Assembly (NCBI GenBank): GCA_020849325.1
Contig: JADLGL010000046.1
Location: forward strand, 1 to 46,987
From: Bauldia sp.
Lineage (GTDB): Bacteria > Pseudomonadota > Alphaproteobacteria > Rhizobiales > Kaistiaceae
Reading direction: 5' to 3'
Length of the DNA: 46,987 nt
Part shown: piece after piece, positions 33,855-42,461 of the stretch
Numbering within the stretch: position 1 is the stretch's first letter
Layout of the letters: every line of letters starts with the position of its first letter
Notes under the pieces: model-generated
Databases searched by the model: none
Told to the model about the DNA's origin: nothing
Seen by the model: only the letters and a program-made list of their open reading frames with translations
Made by a program: the position numbers and the translations under genes

Positions 33855-34778
33855 CTACGTCTTGGTCGGCTGGCGGCCGAAATCGGGCGCCGCGGTCTCC
33901 TGACCTGCGGCGACGATGCCGCGGCGGATGGCGCGGGTGCGGGTGAAGAGGTTGAACAGCGCCTCGCCGTCACCCCAGCGGATCGCGCGCTGCAGCGACG
34001 CCAGATCCTCGTTGAAGCGGCCGAGCATTTCGAGCACCGCCTCCCGGTTGTGGAGGAAGACGTCGCGCCACATCGTCGGGTCGGACGCCGCGATGCGCGT
34101 GAAATCCCGGAAACCGCCGGCGGAGAACTTCATCACCTCGGACTGGGTCACCGTCTCGAGATCCGCCGCGGTGCCGACGATGTTGTAGGCGATGAGGTGC
34201 GGCACGTGGCTCGTGATGGCGAGCACGAGGTCGTGGTGGTTCGGCGACATCGTCTCGACGTTGGCGCCGAGTGCGGTCCAGAACTTGCCGAGCGTTTCGA
34301 CGGCGGCGGGGTCGGTCCCCTCGGGCGGCGTCAGGATGCACCAGCGGCGGTCGAACAGCGCCGCGAAGCCGGCATCCGGCCCGGAATACTCCGTGCCCGC
34401 CACCGGGTGCGCCGGGACGAAATGGACGCCCGCGGGAAGATGCGGCGCCATCTGGCGGATGACCGACTGTTTCACGCTGCCGACGTCCGAGACGATCGCC
34501 CCCGGCTTCAGCGCCGGCGCGATCGCCTTTGCCACGGCCTCCGAGGCGCCCACCGGCACCGACGCGATGATGCAGTCGGCCCCGTAGGCCGCCTCGGCGG
34601 GATCGAGGTGGTAGCTCTGCCCGAGCCCAAGCTCCTCGGCCCGCTTCAGCGTCTGCGGCGTCCGCGTGCTGATGGCGATGTGGCTCGTGGCACCGGCACG
34701 CCGGGCGGCATGGGCGATCGACGAGCCGATCAGCCCGATGCCGATGAGCGCGAGGCGCGGGAAGATCGGCTCAGCCAT
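33855..34778 (-). CDS. tyrA: Prephenate/arogenate dehydrogenase
   Basis: 307 residues. The NAD(P)-binding LIGIGLIGSSIAHAARRAG (about 11-29) begins the Rossmann domain; the substrate domain has HPVAGTEYSGPDAGF with the catalytic His, and SHVPHLIAYN. It makes 4-hydroxyphenylpyruvate (or tyrosine from arogenate). It is 192 bp downstream of the aminotransferase gene; chorismate mutase and the aminotransferase upstream form the rest of the aromatic pathway. The gap holds palindromic repeats. Confidence 0.93.
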   Translation of the reverse strand: MAEPIFPRLALIGIGLIGSSIAHAARRAGATSHIAISTRTPQTLKRAEELGLGQSYHLDPAEAAYGADCIIASVPVGASEAVAKAIAPALKPGAIVSDVGSVKQSVIRQMAPHLPAGVHFVPAHPVAGTEYSGPDAGFAALFDRRWCILTPPEGTDPAAVETLGKFWTALGANVETMSPNHHDLVLAITSHVPHLIAYNIVGTAADLETVTQSEVMKFSAGGFRDFTRIAASDPTMWRDVFLHNREAVLEMLGRFNEDLASLQRAIRWGDGEALFNLFTRTRAIRRGIVAAGQETAAPDFGRQPTKT

Positions 34779-34809
34779 GATTGCCTGCCTCTCGTGGGGA
34801 AGACGAACG

Positions 34810-34957
34810 ACCTCCCCCGTGTGGGGAGGTCGAAGGCCGCCGGCTCCGGCGGGGTTCGGGTGGGGCAGCGGGCGTGCCGCAACCGGCTGCAGTGGAGGCG
34901 CGGCCGCTCCCCACCCCCCTGGACCTTCTCACAAGGGGGAGGTCGGGGAGGGGCCGA
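34810..34957. repeat. GC-rich palindromic repeat cluster
   Basis: ACCTCCCC (34810-34817)/GGGGAGGT (34823-34830) with a 5-nt loop, then a region reading CTCACAAGGGGGAGGTCGGGG at the right (about 34927-34947). Similar material occurs at 44620-44730. Within the tyrA-hisC gap. Confidence 0.6.
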
Positions 34958-34970
34958 ACGAGGGTCGCCG

Positions 34971-36080
34971 TCACGGCTTCTTCCCGGCGAGAAAATCCGC
35001 GATCGCCTCCACCGTGTCGCGGTTGGCGGCTTCGCTGCCGATCGTCATGCGGAGGGCGTTCGGAAACCCGTACGCGTCCATGCGGCGGAGGATGATGCCG
35101 CGTTCGAGGAGGAAGGCGTCGGCCGCGTGCGCGTTGCGGCGGGGATCGTCGGGGAAATGGATGAGGATGAAATTGCCGACGGAGGGCGTCACTTCGAGGC
35201 CGAGCTCGTCCAGCGCCGAGGAGACGCGCGGCAGCCACTGGTCGTTGTGATCGGCCGCGAGCGCAAGGTGCGCGGTGTCGGCGAGGGCGGCGATCGCGGC
35301 GGCCTGCGCCGGGCCGGCGACGTTGAACGGACCGCGGACGCGATTGAGCGCGTCGAGCACCGGCGCCGGACCGGTCGCCCAGCCGATCCGGAGCGCGGCG
35401 AGGCCGTAGATCTTCGAGAAGGTGCGCGTCATCACGACGTTGCCGGCCGTGAGCGCGAGCTCGAGGCCCGCATCGTAGTCGTTCCGGCGGACGTACTCGG
35501 CGTAGGCCGCGTCGAGGACGAGGAGGACGTGCGGCGGCAGGCCGGCGTGGAGCCGCCGGACGTCGCTCTCCGGGATGTAGGTCCCGGTCGGGTTGTTGGG
35601 GTTGGCGAGGTAGACGAGCTTCGTCCGCGGCCCGACTGCCGCGAGGATGGCGTCGACGTCGGTCGTGCGCTCGGTCTCGGGCGCCACGATCGGCAGGCCA
35701 CCCGCCGCAAGCGTCGCGATCCGGTAGACGAGGAAGCCGTGCTGCGAGTGGATCGCCTCGTCGCCGGGCGACAGATAGATGTGCGCCAGCAGCGTCAGCA
35801 GTTCGTCCGAGCCGAAACCGCAGACGATCCGCTCGGGGTCGATGCCGTGCGCGGCGCCGATCGCCTGCCGGAGCGCGGTGGCGCTGCCGTCGGGGTAGAG
35901 GTGGAGATTGCCGAGCTCGGCCTGGTAGGCCGCCATCGCGCCGGGGCTCGGGCCGAACGGTGTCTCGTTCGACGACAGCTTGTGGCGCGTGACGGCGCCC
36001 GTTCCCTTCGACTTCCCGGGGACGTAGGGCGCGATGTCGAGGACGCCCGGCCGCGGCGTCGGCAGATCCTGCTCGCTCAT
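34971..36080 (-). CDS. hisC: Histidinol-phosphate/aromatic aminotransferase
   Basis: 369 residues from ATG 36080. Class I/II PLP fold: [39 protein letters not shown], and the PLP-lysine [15 protein letters not shown]. The C-terminal half ends with the usual [21 protein letters not shown]. By sequence it is a HisC-type enzyme. By position (chorismate mutase upstream by 4-nt overlap, prephenate dehydrogenase downstream) it probably transaminates phenylpyruvate and 4-hydroxyphenylpyruvate. Both roles are known for HisC2-type enzymes in this order. Confidence 0.9.
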   Translation of the reverse strand: MSEQDLPTPRPGVLDIAPYVPGKSKGTGAVTRHKLSSNETPFGPSPGAMAAYQAELGNLHLYPDGSATALRQAIGAAHGIDPERIVCGFGSDELLTLLAHIYLSPGDEAIHSQHGFLVYRIATLAAGGLPIVAPETERTTDVDAILAAVGPRTKLVYLANPNNPTGTYIPESDVRRLHAGLPPHVLLVLDAAYAEYVRRNDYDAGLELALTAGNVVMTRTFSKIYGLAALRIGWATGPAPVLDALNRVRGPFNVAGPAQAAAIAALADTAHLALAADHNDQWLPRVSSALDELGLEVTPSVGNFILIHFPDDPRRNAHAADAFLLERGIILRRMDAYGFPNALRMTIGSEAANRDTVEAIADFLAGKKP

Positions 36081-36913
36081 GCCGATACCCGTCTCGCGAG
36101 CGGCGCGCGGAGGATGCCGGCGGCGCCGTCGATGGTGATGCCGCGCGCGATGCCGCCGACGCGCTCCACGTCGTGGAGCCCCATGGCGACGAGCTCTGCG
36201 TCCGTCACGTCCGGCTCCGCGGCGACGAGGAACTCGCCCGCGCCGTCCTCGGCGACGATCGCCACCGACGGCTCGAGCCGCGGCGGGCTGATGCCGGCGC
36301 TCGCGGCGACGACGCGCAGATCCGCCGGCGACGGGTCGGCGAGGCGGGGAGAAACGACGAGGGCCGGAGCGCCCGCGATCCTGCCTTCCTGGGCGATGAA
36401 CGGGAGGAGGGCCATGATCCGCGGCCCCGCGTCGGAGAGATCGCGCCACCAGGCGGTGCCGTCGCCGCGCTGCGGGATGAGGCCGAGGTCGAGCCCGCTT
36501 GCGGCAACGCGGCGGACGACGTCCGCCGGGCCGTCGGCGATGATCATCTCGACCGAGAAGCCGAAGGCGAAGCGCGCGAGGTCGTGCATCGCGGCATGGT
36601 CGTCGCCGAGGTCGACGAACACCCGGAACGGCGCCTGGAGGAAGGTGAAGGTGGTGATGATCTCGCGCCAGAGATGCTCCGCGGTCGCGAGCGGCAGGAC
36701 GCCGGCATGGCGCTCGGCGAGGCGGCGCATCATCTCGGCCTCGCGCTGCGGCCGGAAGGCGGCCCCGGTGCGCGCGGTGCCTTTCGCCGCGATCAGCGCC
36801 TCGATGACGGTGCCGCGCTCGATGAGGAGCCGGTGCATGGCCTCGTCGATCCCGTCGATCTTCGCCCGCAGCTCGGCGAGCGTTCTGGCGTCGCTGTCGC
36901 CGTTGGCGGCCAT
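36077..36913 (-). CDS. Chorismate mutase with C-terminal regulatory-like domain
   Basis: 278 residues. The N-terminal AroQ-type helices (about 10-95) include [20 protein letters not shown] and [13 protein letters not shown] with the active-site Arg/Lys/Glu pattern. The C-terminal ~170 residues ([19 protein letters not shown]..., [15 protein letters not shown]...) look like a divergent prephenate-dehydratase- or ligand-binding-type domain that I cannot classify. It heads the minus-strand chorismate mutase - aminotransferase - tyrA unit (phenylalanine/tyrosine branch). Confidence 0.85.
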   Translation of the reverse strand: MAANGDSDARTLAELRAKIDGIDEAMHRLLIERGTVIEALIAAKGTARTGAAFRPQREAEMMRRLAERHAGVLPLATAEHLWREIITTFTFLQAPFRVFVDLGDDHAAMHDLARFAFGFSVEMIIADGPADVVRRVAASGLDLGLIPQRGDGTAWWRDLSDAGPRIMALLPFIAQEGRIAGAPALVVSPRLADPSPADLRVVAASAGISPPRLEPSVAIVAEDGAGEFLVAAEPDVTDAELVAMGLHDVERVGGIARGITIDGAAGILRAPLARRVSA

Positions 36914-36984
36914 GGAGAAATGCTCGTTCGTGACGGATCGGCCGGCAGACGGCCGAAAGGCCGGGCATTCATAGGCAAGCCACC

Positions 36985-37077
36985 CCCCGAAATCAAAGAA
37001 AACGTTGACGCGTCAGGGGGCCGATCCTACCTATCCGGCCCACACTCGAAGGGCGGTCGCCCACTGCCGGGCGGGCT
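36985..37077 (+). promoter_or_regulatory. Structured leader of metX
   Basis: The divergent gap between chorismate mutase and metX. CCCCCC (about 36986) can pair with GGGGG (37016-37020). GGGCCGAT pairs with ATCCGGCCC around a CCTACCT loop, and GGGCGGTCGCCC plus GCCC/GGGC hairpins run up to the ATG. I saw no GCTAAA-type core of the SAM-II riboswitch. Could be leader regulation or only GC-rich noise. Confidence 0.3.
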
Positions 37078-37080
37078 TTC

Positions 37081-38262
37081 ATGACACCGAGGGACAACGG
37101 GCGCATCGACGCGGCGCGGGCCCGGCAGGAAGCTGACCGGCCTTCGTCGCCGCTCGTCCTGTTCGGGCCGGACCGGCCGCTGAAACTCGACTCGGGCGCC
37201 ACGCTCGACCGCTGGCAGGTCGCCTACCAGACCTACGGCACGCTCAACGCCGATCGCAGCAACGCCGTCCTGGTCTGCCACGCGCTGACGGGCGACCAGC
37301 ACGTTGCGAACGTCCATCCGCTCACGGGCAAGAACGGCTGGTGGTCGCGCATGGTGGGGCCGGGCAAGCCGGTCGACACCGACCGCTATTTCGTCATCTG
37401 CCCGAACGTCATCGGCGGCTGCATGGGGACGACGGGCCCCGCCTCGACCAATCCCGACACCGGCCAGCCCTATGGCCTCGATCTACCGCTCGTCACCATT
37501 CCCGACATGGTGCGGGCGCAGGCGATCCTCCTCGACCATCTCGGCATCGCGACGGCGCTCGCCGTCGTCGGCGGCTCGATGGGCGGCATGCAGGTGCTGC
37601 AATGGGCCGCCGCCTATCCCGAGCGAGTGTTCGCGGCGATCCCGATCGCCTGCGGCGCGCGGCACTCGTCGCAGAACATCGCCTTCCACGAGGTCGGCCG
37701 CCAGGCCGTCATGGCCGACCCCGAGTGGGCCAAAGGCAGGTATCTCGCCGAGGGCCGGAGCCCGCGAAAGGGGCTCGCGGTGGCGCGGATGGCGGCGCAC
37801 ATCACCTACATGTCCGACAAATCGCTGCACGCGAAATTCGGCCGGCAGCTGCAGGACCGCGACGCGCCGACGTTCGGCTTCGACGCGGATTTCCAGATCG
37901 AATCGTATCTCCGGCACCAGGGCGTCACCTTCGTCGAGCGCTTCGACGCCAACTCGTATCTCTACGTGACGCGGGCGATGGACTATTTCGACCTCGCAGC
38001 GCCCCATGGCGGCCGGCTGTCGGAGGTCTTTCGCGGCTCGAAGACGCGGTTCTGCATCGTCTCGTTCACGTCGGACTGGCTGTTCCCGACCGAGGATTCG
38101 AAGGTGGTCACCCGCGCGCTGATCGCCTCGGGCGGCAACGTATCCTTCGTCGAGATCGATACCGACGGCGGCCACGACGCGTTCCTCCTCGACGAGCCGG
38201 AGCTGTTCGCGACCGTCGACGGGTTCCTGCGCGCGGCGGCGCATGCGCGGGGGATCGCCTGA
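37081..38262 (+). CDS. metX: Homoserine O-acetyltransferase (or O-succinyltransferase)
   Basis: 393 residues, normal MetX length. Alpha/beta-hydrolase motifs: LTGDQHVA near the start, the nucleophile elbow GGSMGGMQ, catalytic Asp in FTSDWLFP and His in [10 protein letters not shown]. It activates homoserine as the first step to methionine. Acetyl- versus succinyl-CoA specificity cannot be read off. It overlaps metW by 1 nt (TGATG). Confidence 0.94.
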   Translation: MTPRDNGRIDAARARQEADRPSSPLVLFGPDRPLKLDSGATLDRWQVAYQTYGTLNADRSNAVLVCHALTGDQHVANVHPLTGKNGWWSRMVGPGKPVDTDRYFVICPNVIGGCMGTTGPASTNPDTGQPYGLDLPLVTIPDMVRAQAILLDHLGIATALAVVGGSMGGMQVLQWAAAYPERVFAAIPIACGARHSSQNIAFHEVGRQAVMADPEWAKGRYLAEGRSPRKGLAVARMAAHITYMSDKSLHAKFGRQLQDRDAPTFGFDADFQIESYLRHQGVTFVERFDANSYLYVTRAMDYFDLAAPHGGRLSEVFRGSKTRFCIVSFTSDWLFPTEDSKVVTRALIASGGNVSFVEIDTDGGHDAFLLDEPELFATVDGFLRAAAHARGIA

Positions 38263-38915
38263 TGCTGGCGACCGACGCCCGGAACGGCATCCGCGCGGAC
38301 CTCAGGCTGATCGGGGAGCTGATCCCGCAGGGCGCCCGCGTCCTCGACGTCGGCTGCGGCAACGGCGATCTCCTGAAATTCCTCGAGGACACCAAGGGCG
38401 TCGACGGCCGCGGCATCGAGCTCAGCCAGAAGGGCGTCAACGAATGCGTCGCGCGCGGCCTCTCGGTGATCCAGGGCGATGCCGACCGCGACCTCGTCCA
38501 CTATCCCGACGACGCGTTCGACTACGTCGTCCTCTCGCAGACGCTCCAGGCGACGTTCCGGCCGCGCGAGGTGGTGGAGCAGCTGCTGCGGATCGGCCGG
38601 CGGGTGGTGGTCTCGTTCCCCAATTTCGCACACTGGCGCGTTCGCGGCGCGCTCCTTTTCCGCGGCCGGATGCCGGTGACGAAGGCGCTGCCGTACTCGT
38701 GGTACGACACGCCCAACATCCACTTCTTCACGCTGCGCGATTTCGTCGATCTCTGCGCGGAGCTGCGGGTCACCATCGACCAGTCCCTCGCCCTCGACCG
38801 CCGCGGCGAGAAGATCGCCTTCCGTGGGCCGTGGTGGTTCTGGAACCTTTTTGGCGCGCAGGCCGTGTTCGTCCTGAGCCAGCGCTCCGCCCAGCGCGAC
38901 GCGCCGAGCGCCTAG
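38262..38915 (+). CDS. metW: MetW-family protein (SAM-dependent methyltransferase fold)
   Basis: 217 residues. VLDVGCGNGDLLKFLED (about 27-43) is the SAM-binding motif, followed by GRGIELSQKGVNECVARGLSVIQGDAD and the MetW-specific NFAHWRVRGALLFRGRMP. MetW binds MetX and stimulates homoserine acylation in several proteobacteria. Coupled to metX by a 1-nt overlap. The stop TAG is the left edge of repeat copy F. Confidence 0.93.
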   Translation: MLATDARNGIRADLRLIGELIPQGARVLDVGCGNGDLLKFLEDTKGVDGRGIELSQKGVNECVARGLSVIQGDADRDLVHYPDDAFDYVVLSQTLQATFRPREVVEQLLRIGRRVVVSFPNFAHWRVRGALLFRGRMPVTKALPYSWYDTPNIHFFTLRDFVDLCAELRVTIDQSLALDRRGEKIAFRGPWWFWNLFGAQAVFVLSQRSAQRDAPSA

Positions 38916-39017
38916 AGCGTGATCCGTTCAAGCCGGATCACGCTCGTCGCCCAGTTCCTTGATGGAGCATGATCTTTTTCGAAGAACCGGCGTCCACTTC
39001 TTCGGATCATGCTCTAG
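38912..39017. repeat. Two-hairpin dispersed element, copy F (full length, 106 bp, reversed)
   Basis: CTAGAGCGTGATCCG at the left, CGGATCATGCTCTAG at the right. It lies between convergent metW and the GGCT-TPR gene and provides both stop codons through its two CTAG edges. It is the only copy with CTAG at both ends. Confidence 0.88.
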
Positions 39018-39685
39018 AGGTAGCCCTTCCGCCGAGCCTCCAGGTGTCCGGCGAGGCCATCGAGGAACATGCGGTTCGAGGGGTCGATTTCGATGGCCTT
39101 TCGAAAGGCCGTCTCGGCTTCCGCCCGTCGGCCAACCACCTCCAGACAGCACGCCAGGTCGTAGTGCGGCGCTCCAAACTCCCAGATCGGGTTCAACTCA
39201 ATGAGCGCTTCCCAGAGCGGAATCGCGTCCGCAAATCGACCGTCGCGATGCGCGGCGAGTGCGGCCTGCTCGAGGCTCAGCGGGTCCAACGCCGCGCCTG
39301 TCCGTTCCCTGCGGTGGGCAACCCAATCGCCCGACACGATTTCGGGAAGGCCCTCGATGGGTGGGTTGTAGCGATAGACAAAGGCGTATCCGCCTTCCTC
39401 GATTGCGATCAGTTCACGGGCGTAGAGGCCGCCGGCGGGATTCGCCGGGTCGACCTCCTCGAAGGCATCGAGGTCGGAAACGATCGACGTGTCCATGGCT
39501 TCGAAGAGTTCGCCATGGACGATGCCGTCACCGGGAACGAAGGCGGGATAGGGGCCGCAATCGAACAGCCGCCCGCGGATGGTGCAGGGCATCACGAAAC
39601 GGAGGCGCCGGTCGAGTCCGTGGCTGCCATACGCAGGCTCGCCGCGGCGCAGCGAGCCGTAGAGGACGAGGCGGGGCGGCGGCAT
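39014..39685 (-). CDS. GGCT-like domain fused to a TPR segment
   Basis: 223 residues from ATG 39685 (GTG 39712 is an alternative). The N-terminal part is a gamma-glutamylcyclotransferase-like (AIG2/GGCT) fold: LVLYGSLRRGEPAYG, RGRLFDCGPYPAFVPG, VHGELFEAM and the Glu region DAFEEVDP, ending VYRYNPP. The C-terminal half (about 135-223) has TPR-like helices (AALAAHRDGRFADAIPLWEALIELNP, YDLACCLEVVGRRAEAETAFRKAIEIDP). The TPR suggests a partner protein. The substrate is not known. Stop TAG is in repeat copy F. Confidence 0.8.
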   Translation of the reverse strand: MPPPRLVLYGSLRRGEPAYGSHGLDRRLRFVMPCTIRGRLFDCGPYPAFVPGDGIVHGELFEAMDTSIVSDLDAFEEVDPANPAGGLYARELIAIEEGGYAFVYRYNPPIEGLPEIVSGDWVAHRRERTGAALDPLSLEQAALAAHRDGRFADAIPLWEALIELNPIWEFGAPHYDLACCLEVVGRRAEAETAFRKAIEIDPSNRMFLDGLAGHLEARRKGYL

Positions 39686-39704
39686 TGCTGCCCGCCGGAT
39701 GGGA

Positions 39705-40211
39705 TCAGGCACACTCCTGCACGGCGCGGTCGAGGGCGGCCGAGATGCCGCGGAGCGAGTAGTTGTCGGTGGTGTCGGTGCCGCGGGCCGACCGGCCGCG
39801 GACGACCATCTCGATGCCGCGGCGCATCGACACGATCAGCTGCGCCTCGGTGGCGAGGTCGCTGATCCAGGCCGCGTCCTCGCGCGTGAAGAGGACGAAG
39901 TTCTCGTCCGTGTCGATCGTCACCGTCACCGAGGAGTTCGCCTCGAGCGGGTAGCCCATGATGACGCTGATCTCGTTGGCGGCGTTCCGGCCCGGCCAGT
40001 TGGCGACCATGAAGAAGACGGGATCGCGGTTGACGCCGACCGGCGCCATCGTCCGCGGCTGGGTGGCGGCGTAGCAGACCCGGCCCGACGGGCCGCTGTA
40101 GACGTAGACCGACCAGTCCTGGAACGTCGCGACGCGGTTCGAAGCCTGCGGGAAGGCCGCGGTGGCCGAGGCCGCGAGGATCAGGAGAGCGGCGGCGATA
40201 CGGTTCAGCAT
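39705..40211 (-). CDS. Invasion-associated locus B (IalB)-like exported protein, copy 1
   Basis: 168 residues from ATG 40211 (CAGGG 7 nt upstream; ATG 40217 is too close to it). Signal peptide about 1-22 (LLILAASATAAFPQ). The IalB-type pattern follows: FQDWSVYVYSGPSGRVCYAATQP, VFFMVANWPGR, MGYPLEANSSVTVTID, and a C-terminal MVVRGRSARGTDTTDNYSLR ending ECA. IalB proteins are periplasmic or envelope proteins of unclear biochemical function. Paralogous with the next gene. The two may be a duplication. Confidence 0.82.
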   Translation of the reverse strand: MLNRIAAALLILAASATAAFPQASNRVATFQDWSVYVYSGPSGRVCYAATQPRTMAPVGVNRDPVFFMVANWPGRNAANEISVIMGYPLEANSSVTVTIDTDENFVLFTREDAAWISDLATEAQLIVSMRRGIEMVVRGRSARGTDTTDNYSLRGISAALDRAVQECA

Positions 40212-40272
40212 GGGCATCCCTGTCTGCTCCGGCGCGGCGGCCGGTGCTGGTCGGTCGTCGTTCTGCGGAGCA

Positions 40273-40770
40273 TCAGGCGCATTCGCGCGCCGCCCGCTCG
40301 AGCGCGGCGGTGATCCCGCGCAGCGAATAGGTGTCGGTGGTGTTGGTACCGCGCGCCGAGCGGCCGCGCACGACCATCTGGGAGCCGCCGCGCATCGCGG
40401 CGACCAGGAGGTCGTCCTCGACGCGGCTCGGCAGCCAGGCGCCTTCACCCTCGACGAACATCGTGAAACTCCCGCCGCCGTCGACCGTCACGAGAACCTC
40501 GGAATCGGGCGCGAGCGGGTAGCCCATCTGGGCGTAGGTCTCGTTGCTGCCGATCGTCACCATGAAGAGGACCTCGCTCCGCGTCCGGCCGGGCGGATCG
40601 GTGCGGGCATCGGTGGGACGCGAGGCGACGAAGCAGACCTTGCCCTGCGCGGTCGTGATCGCGTGGACGTCCCAATACTGGAAATTCGCTACCGGCACGC
40701 CGTTCTGCGCCAGCGCGCCGACGACGGAGCCAACGAGAAGCGCCGCAGCAAGAGCCATCCGGGGAAGCAT
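40273..40770 (-). CDS. IalB-like exported protein, copy 2
   Basis: 165 residues from ATG 40770 (ATG 40758 possible). Signal peptide about 1-22 (MALAAALLVGSVVGALAQ). Same layout as the neighbour: VANFQYWDVHAITTAQGKVCFVASRP, VLFMVTIGSNET, MGYPLAPDSEVLVTVD, MVVRGRSARGTNTTDTYSLR and a final ECA. The C-terminal block is nearly the same as in copy 1, while the middle has diverged. Co-directional with copy 1, 61 bp apart. Confidence 0.82.
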   Translation of the reverse strand: MLPRMALAAALLVGSVVGALAQNGVPVANFQYWDVHAITTAQGKVCFVASRPTDARTDPPGRTRSEVLFMVTIGSNETYAQMGYPLAPDSEVLVTVDGGGSFTMFVEGEGAWLPSRVEDDLLVAAMRGGSQMVVRGRSARGTNTTDTYSLRGITAALERAARECA

Positions 40771-41403
40771 CGGCGTCGATCTGTCCTCGTGTCTGCGCCT
40801 GCCGGCCCGTCGCGTGTTGAGCATCCGGACCGTGTCGCCAACATGGTTACTTTTTGGTGAACGCGCGCTGTTTTCGGGCGCCGACGACACCGGTCCGCAA
40901 CCGCATCCACGGCATTCGCGTCGCGCGCAAATGGGGCGACTTTGCGGCCCGCGGCGGGGGATCGCGAGGGTACGACGTTCGCTTCAGGGGCAGATGGATT
41001 GGCCGCTGGCGGAACGTCGGGTGGCGCTTCGCCTCCGCCGCCGAGGCCGTCGCGCGTGCTCCGTGCGGGGCCTTTCGTTCAAAGCGATAGTGAGAGGGTC
41101 CTCTCCCCCTCGAGGACCCTCAAAGGAGGGAGAGGACCCCTCCCAAATTGCCGTCGACGGCAACAGAGCCCGATTGGGCCCCCAGACACGATAGCCCTGA
41201 CCCCTACCGCTGAGACGCTCCAGCTCTGCCGAGATCGAGCCGAATTGGGGTGCCGGCAGGCGGGCTGCCGCGGCTTTTTGCGAGGACGGGCGCCCCTCCG
41301 CCCCTCTCCGCTACCCTCGCCTGCCGTCGCCAAACGGGTCAGCCGCAGTCCCGATCGGCGCCGGCCAGGACAGATGTGCCGGGCACCCTTCGCGGCGCTG
41401 CCG
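40771..41403. other. 633-bp region without a convincing gene; contains a palindrome
   Basis: An 11-bp inverted repeat GGTCCTCTCCC (41097-41107)/GGAGAGGACC-type arm (41128-41138) with an alternative inner pairing. A frame at 40854-41090 (TTG start, ends GAFRSKR) shows RGRWIGRWRNVGWRF but has no ribosome-binding site. No conserved motif was recognised elsewhere. Confidence 0.4.
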
Positions 41404-41784
41404 TCAGCGGGCGGCGACCTGGTTGTCGGCGTGCCACGGCGTGCCGCCGGGGTGGTCCCAGTCCCAGCCGACGCAGTGCGGCCGCTCGTGGAGGCGGAGG
41501 AGTTCGGCGGCCTCGGCGTCGCGAAGGCCGTTCCACACGGCGATGAAGCAGAGCCCGGCGGCCTGCCAGGTGCAGGCGAGGATCGTGCGGCCTTCGGTGG
41601 CCTCATGGGCCTCGGGACCGCACTCGTTCTGAAGACGCCACTGCGGCCAGTCGAAGGTGACGACGGGCGCGCTCACCGCGGCCGCGACGTAGTTGGCAGG
41701 AGCGACGTCCCAGGCCTTGGCCGGGGCGGCGACAGTGATGGCGGCTAGGGCAGCGGCAGCAATCATCGCGACGGATTTGAGCAC
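41404..41784 (-). CDS. Small exported Cys/Trp-rich protein, unknown function
   Basis: 126 residues from GTG 41784, which has GGAG 8 nt upstream. The signal peptide is MLKSVAMIAAAALAAITVAA, ending about PAKA-WD. The mature part has four cysteines (ECGPEA, ILACTWQA, LCFIAVW, HCVGWDW), enough for two disulfides, and seven tryptophans. I recognise no family. Its promoter region is AT-rich unlike all surrounding DNA. Confidence 0.6.
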   Translation of the reverse strand: MLKSVAMIAAAALAAITVAAPAKAWDVAPANYVAAAVSAPVVTFDWPQWRLQNECGPEAHEATEGRTILACTWQAAGLCFIAVWNGLRDAEAAELLRLHERPHCVGWDWDHPGGTPWHADNQVAAR

Positions 41785-42461
41785 AACCAGACTCCAATTT
41801 CCGGAAAATCTTAGGAAAATGAAATAACAAGGCGACTGTGATTGTTTGTAAAACTCGACTGATCCATTTGATTTAAAGAAGAGCCAAGTTGTATTGGCTA
41901 TTGTTGGCTCAAACGGCAAGTTCTGGCCGATACGGCGGCCTTAGATTACAAATCGATTTAGTCGATTTACTTGGAATGAACCGCGTCGGCGGGAAGGGCA
42001 GACGGACGGCTCAACGAAGTGAGCCGAACGAGCACCGTCGCGCGCCGCTCATGGGGCTCGCAGGCGCTCCCCCCGGTCGTGCCGCTGCGCGTCGGGCAGC
42101 GGGCGACGGCCGCCGCCGTGGCGGCGTGAGCGATGGACGTTGACGGATGGCGAATGGCGGCTGGACGGCGCGCGCATCGGAGAACCCCCTCACCGAATCG
42201 GATGCACGCATAGGCTTCATTGCGTGCGCCGTCGCGCGGAAACCGCGACGCGCGCACGGCAAAATTGCCGCATCCGGGCAAGTGTCCCATCGGACAGGTG
42301 CCCCTTGGCCGTTCGGACAGGGGTCCGCGGCGGCGCCGGCGACGTGCGGACGTGCGCAATGCACCGGCCGAGGACGGGCGGGCGGCTACGCGTCAGCGAT
42401 GCGGACGGTCAGCTCGGAGCTGGCGATGCGGCGCGGCAGCAGGTGACGGCGACGGGCGGAG
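41785..42461. other. AT-rich island (about 41785-41985), then 480 bp without a recognised gene
   Basis: The first 200 bp are much richer in A+T than anything else in the window (e.g. 41804-41890 and AAATCGATTTAGTCGATTTA at 41949-41968 with a repeated CGATTTA). The rest is GC-rich; GGCTC/GAGCC forms a small hairpin near 42007-42024. No gene of known family. Confidence 0.5.

Noticed and set aside
36960-37080. SAM-II riboswitch before metX
   Set aside because: The conserved core (a GCTAAA-type 3' segment and the matching pseudoknot) is not visible, so only a structured leader is reported.
40854-41090. Small frame with RGRWIGRWRNVGWRF
   Set aside because: TTG start without a ribosome-binding site, no recognised family; kept only as a note in the gap entry.
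41989-42460. Possible gene in the GC-rich stretch before repeat copy G
   Set aside because: Competing open frames on both strands, no start signal, no known motif.
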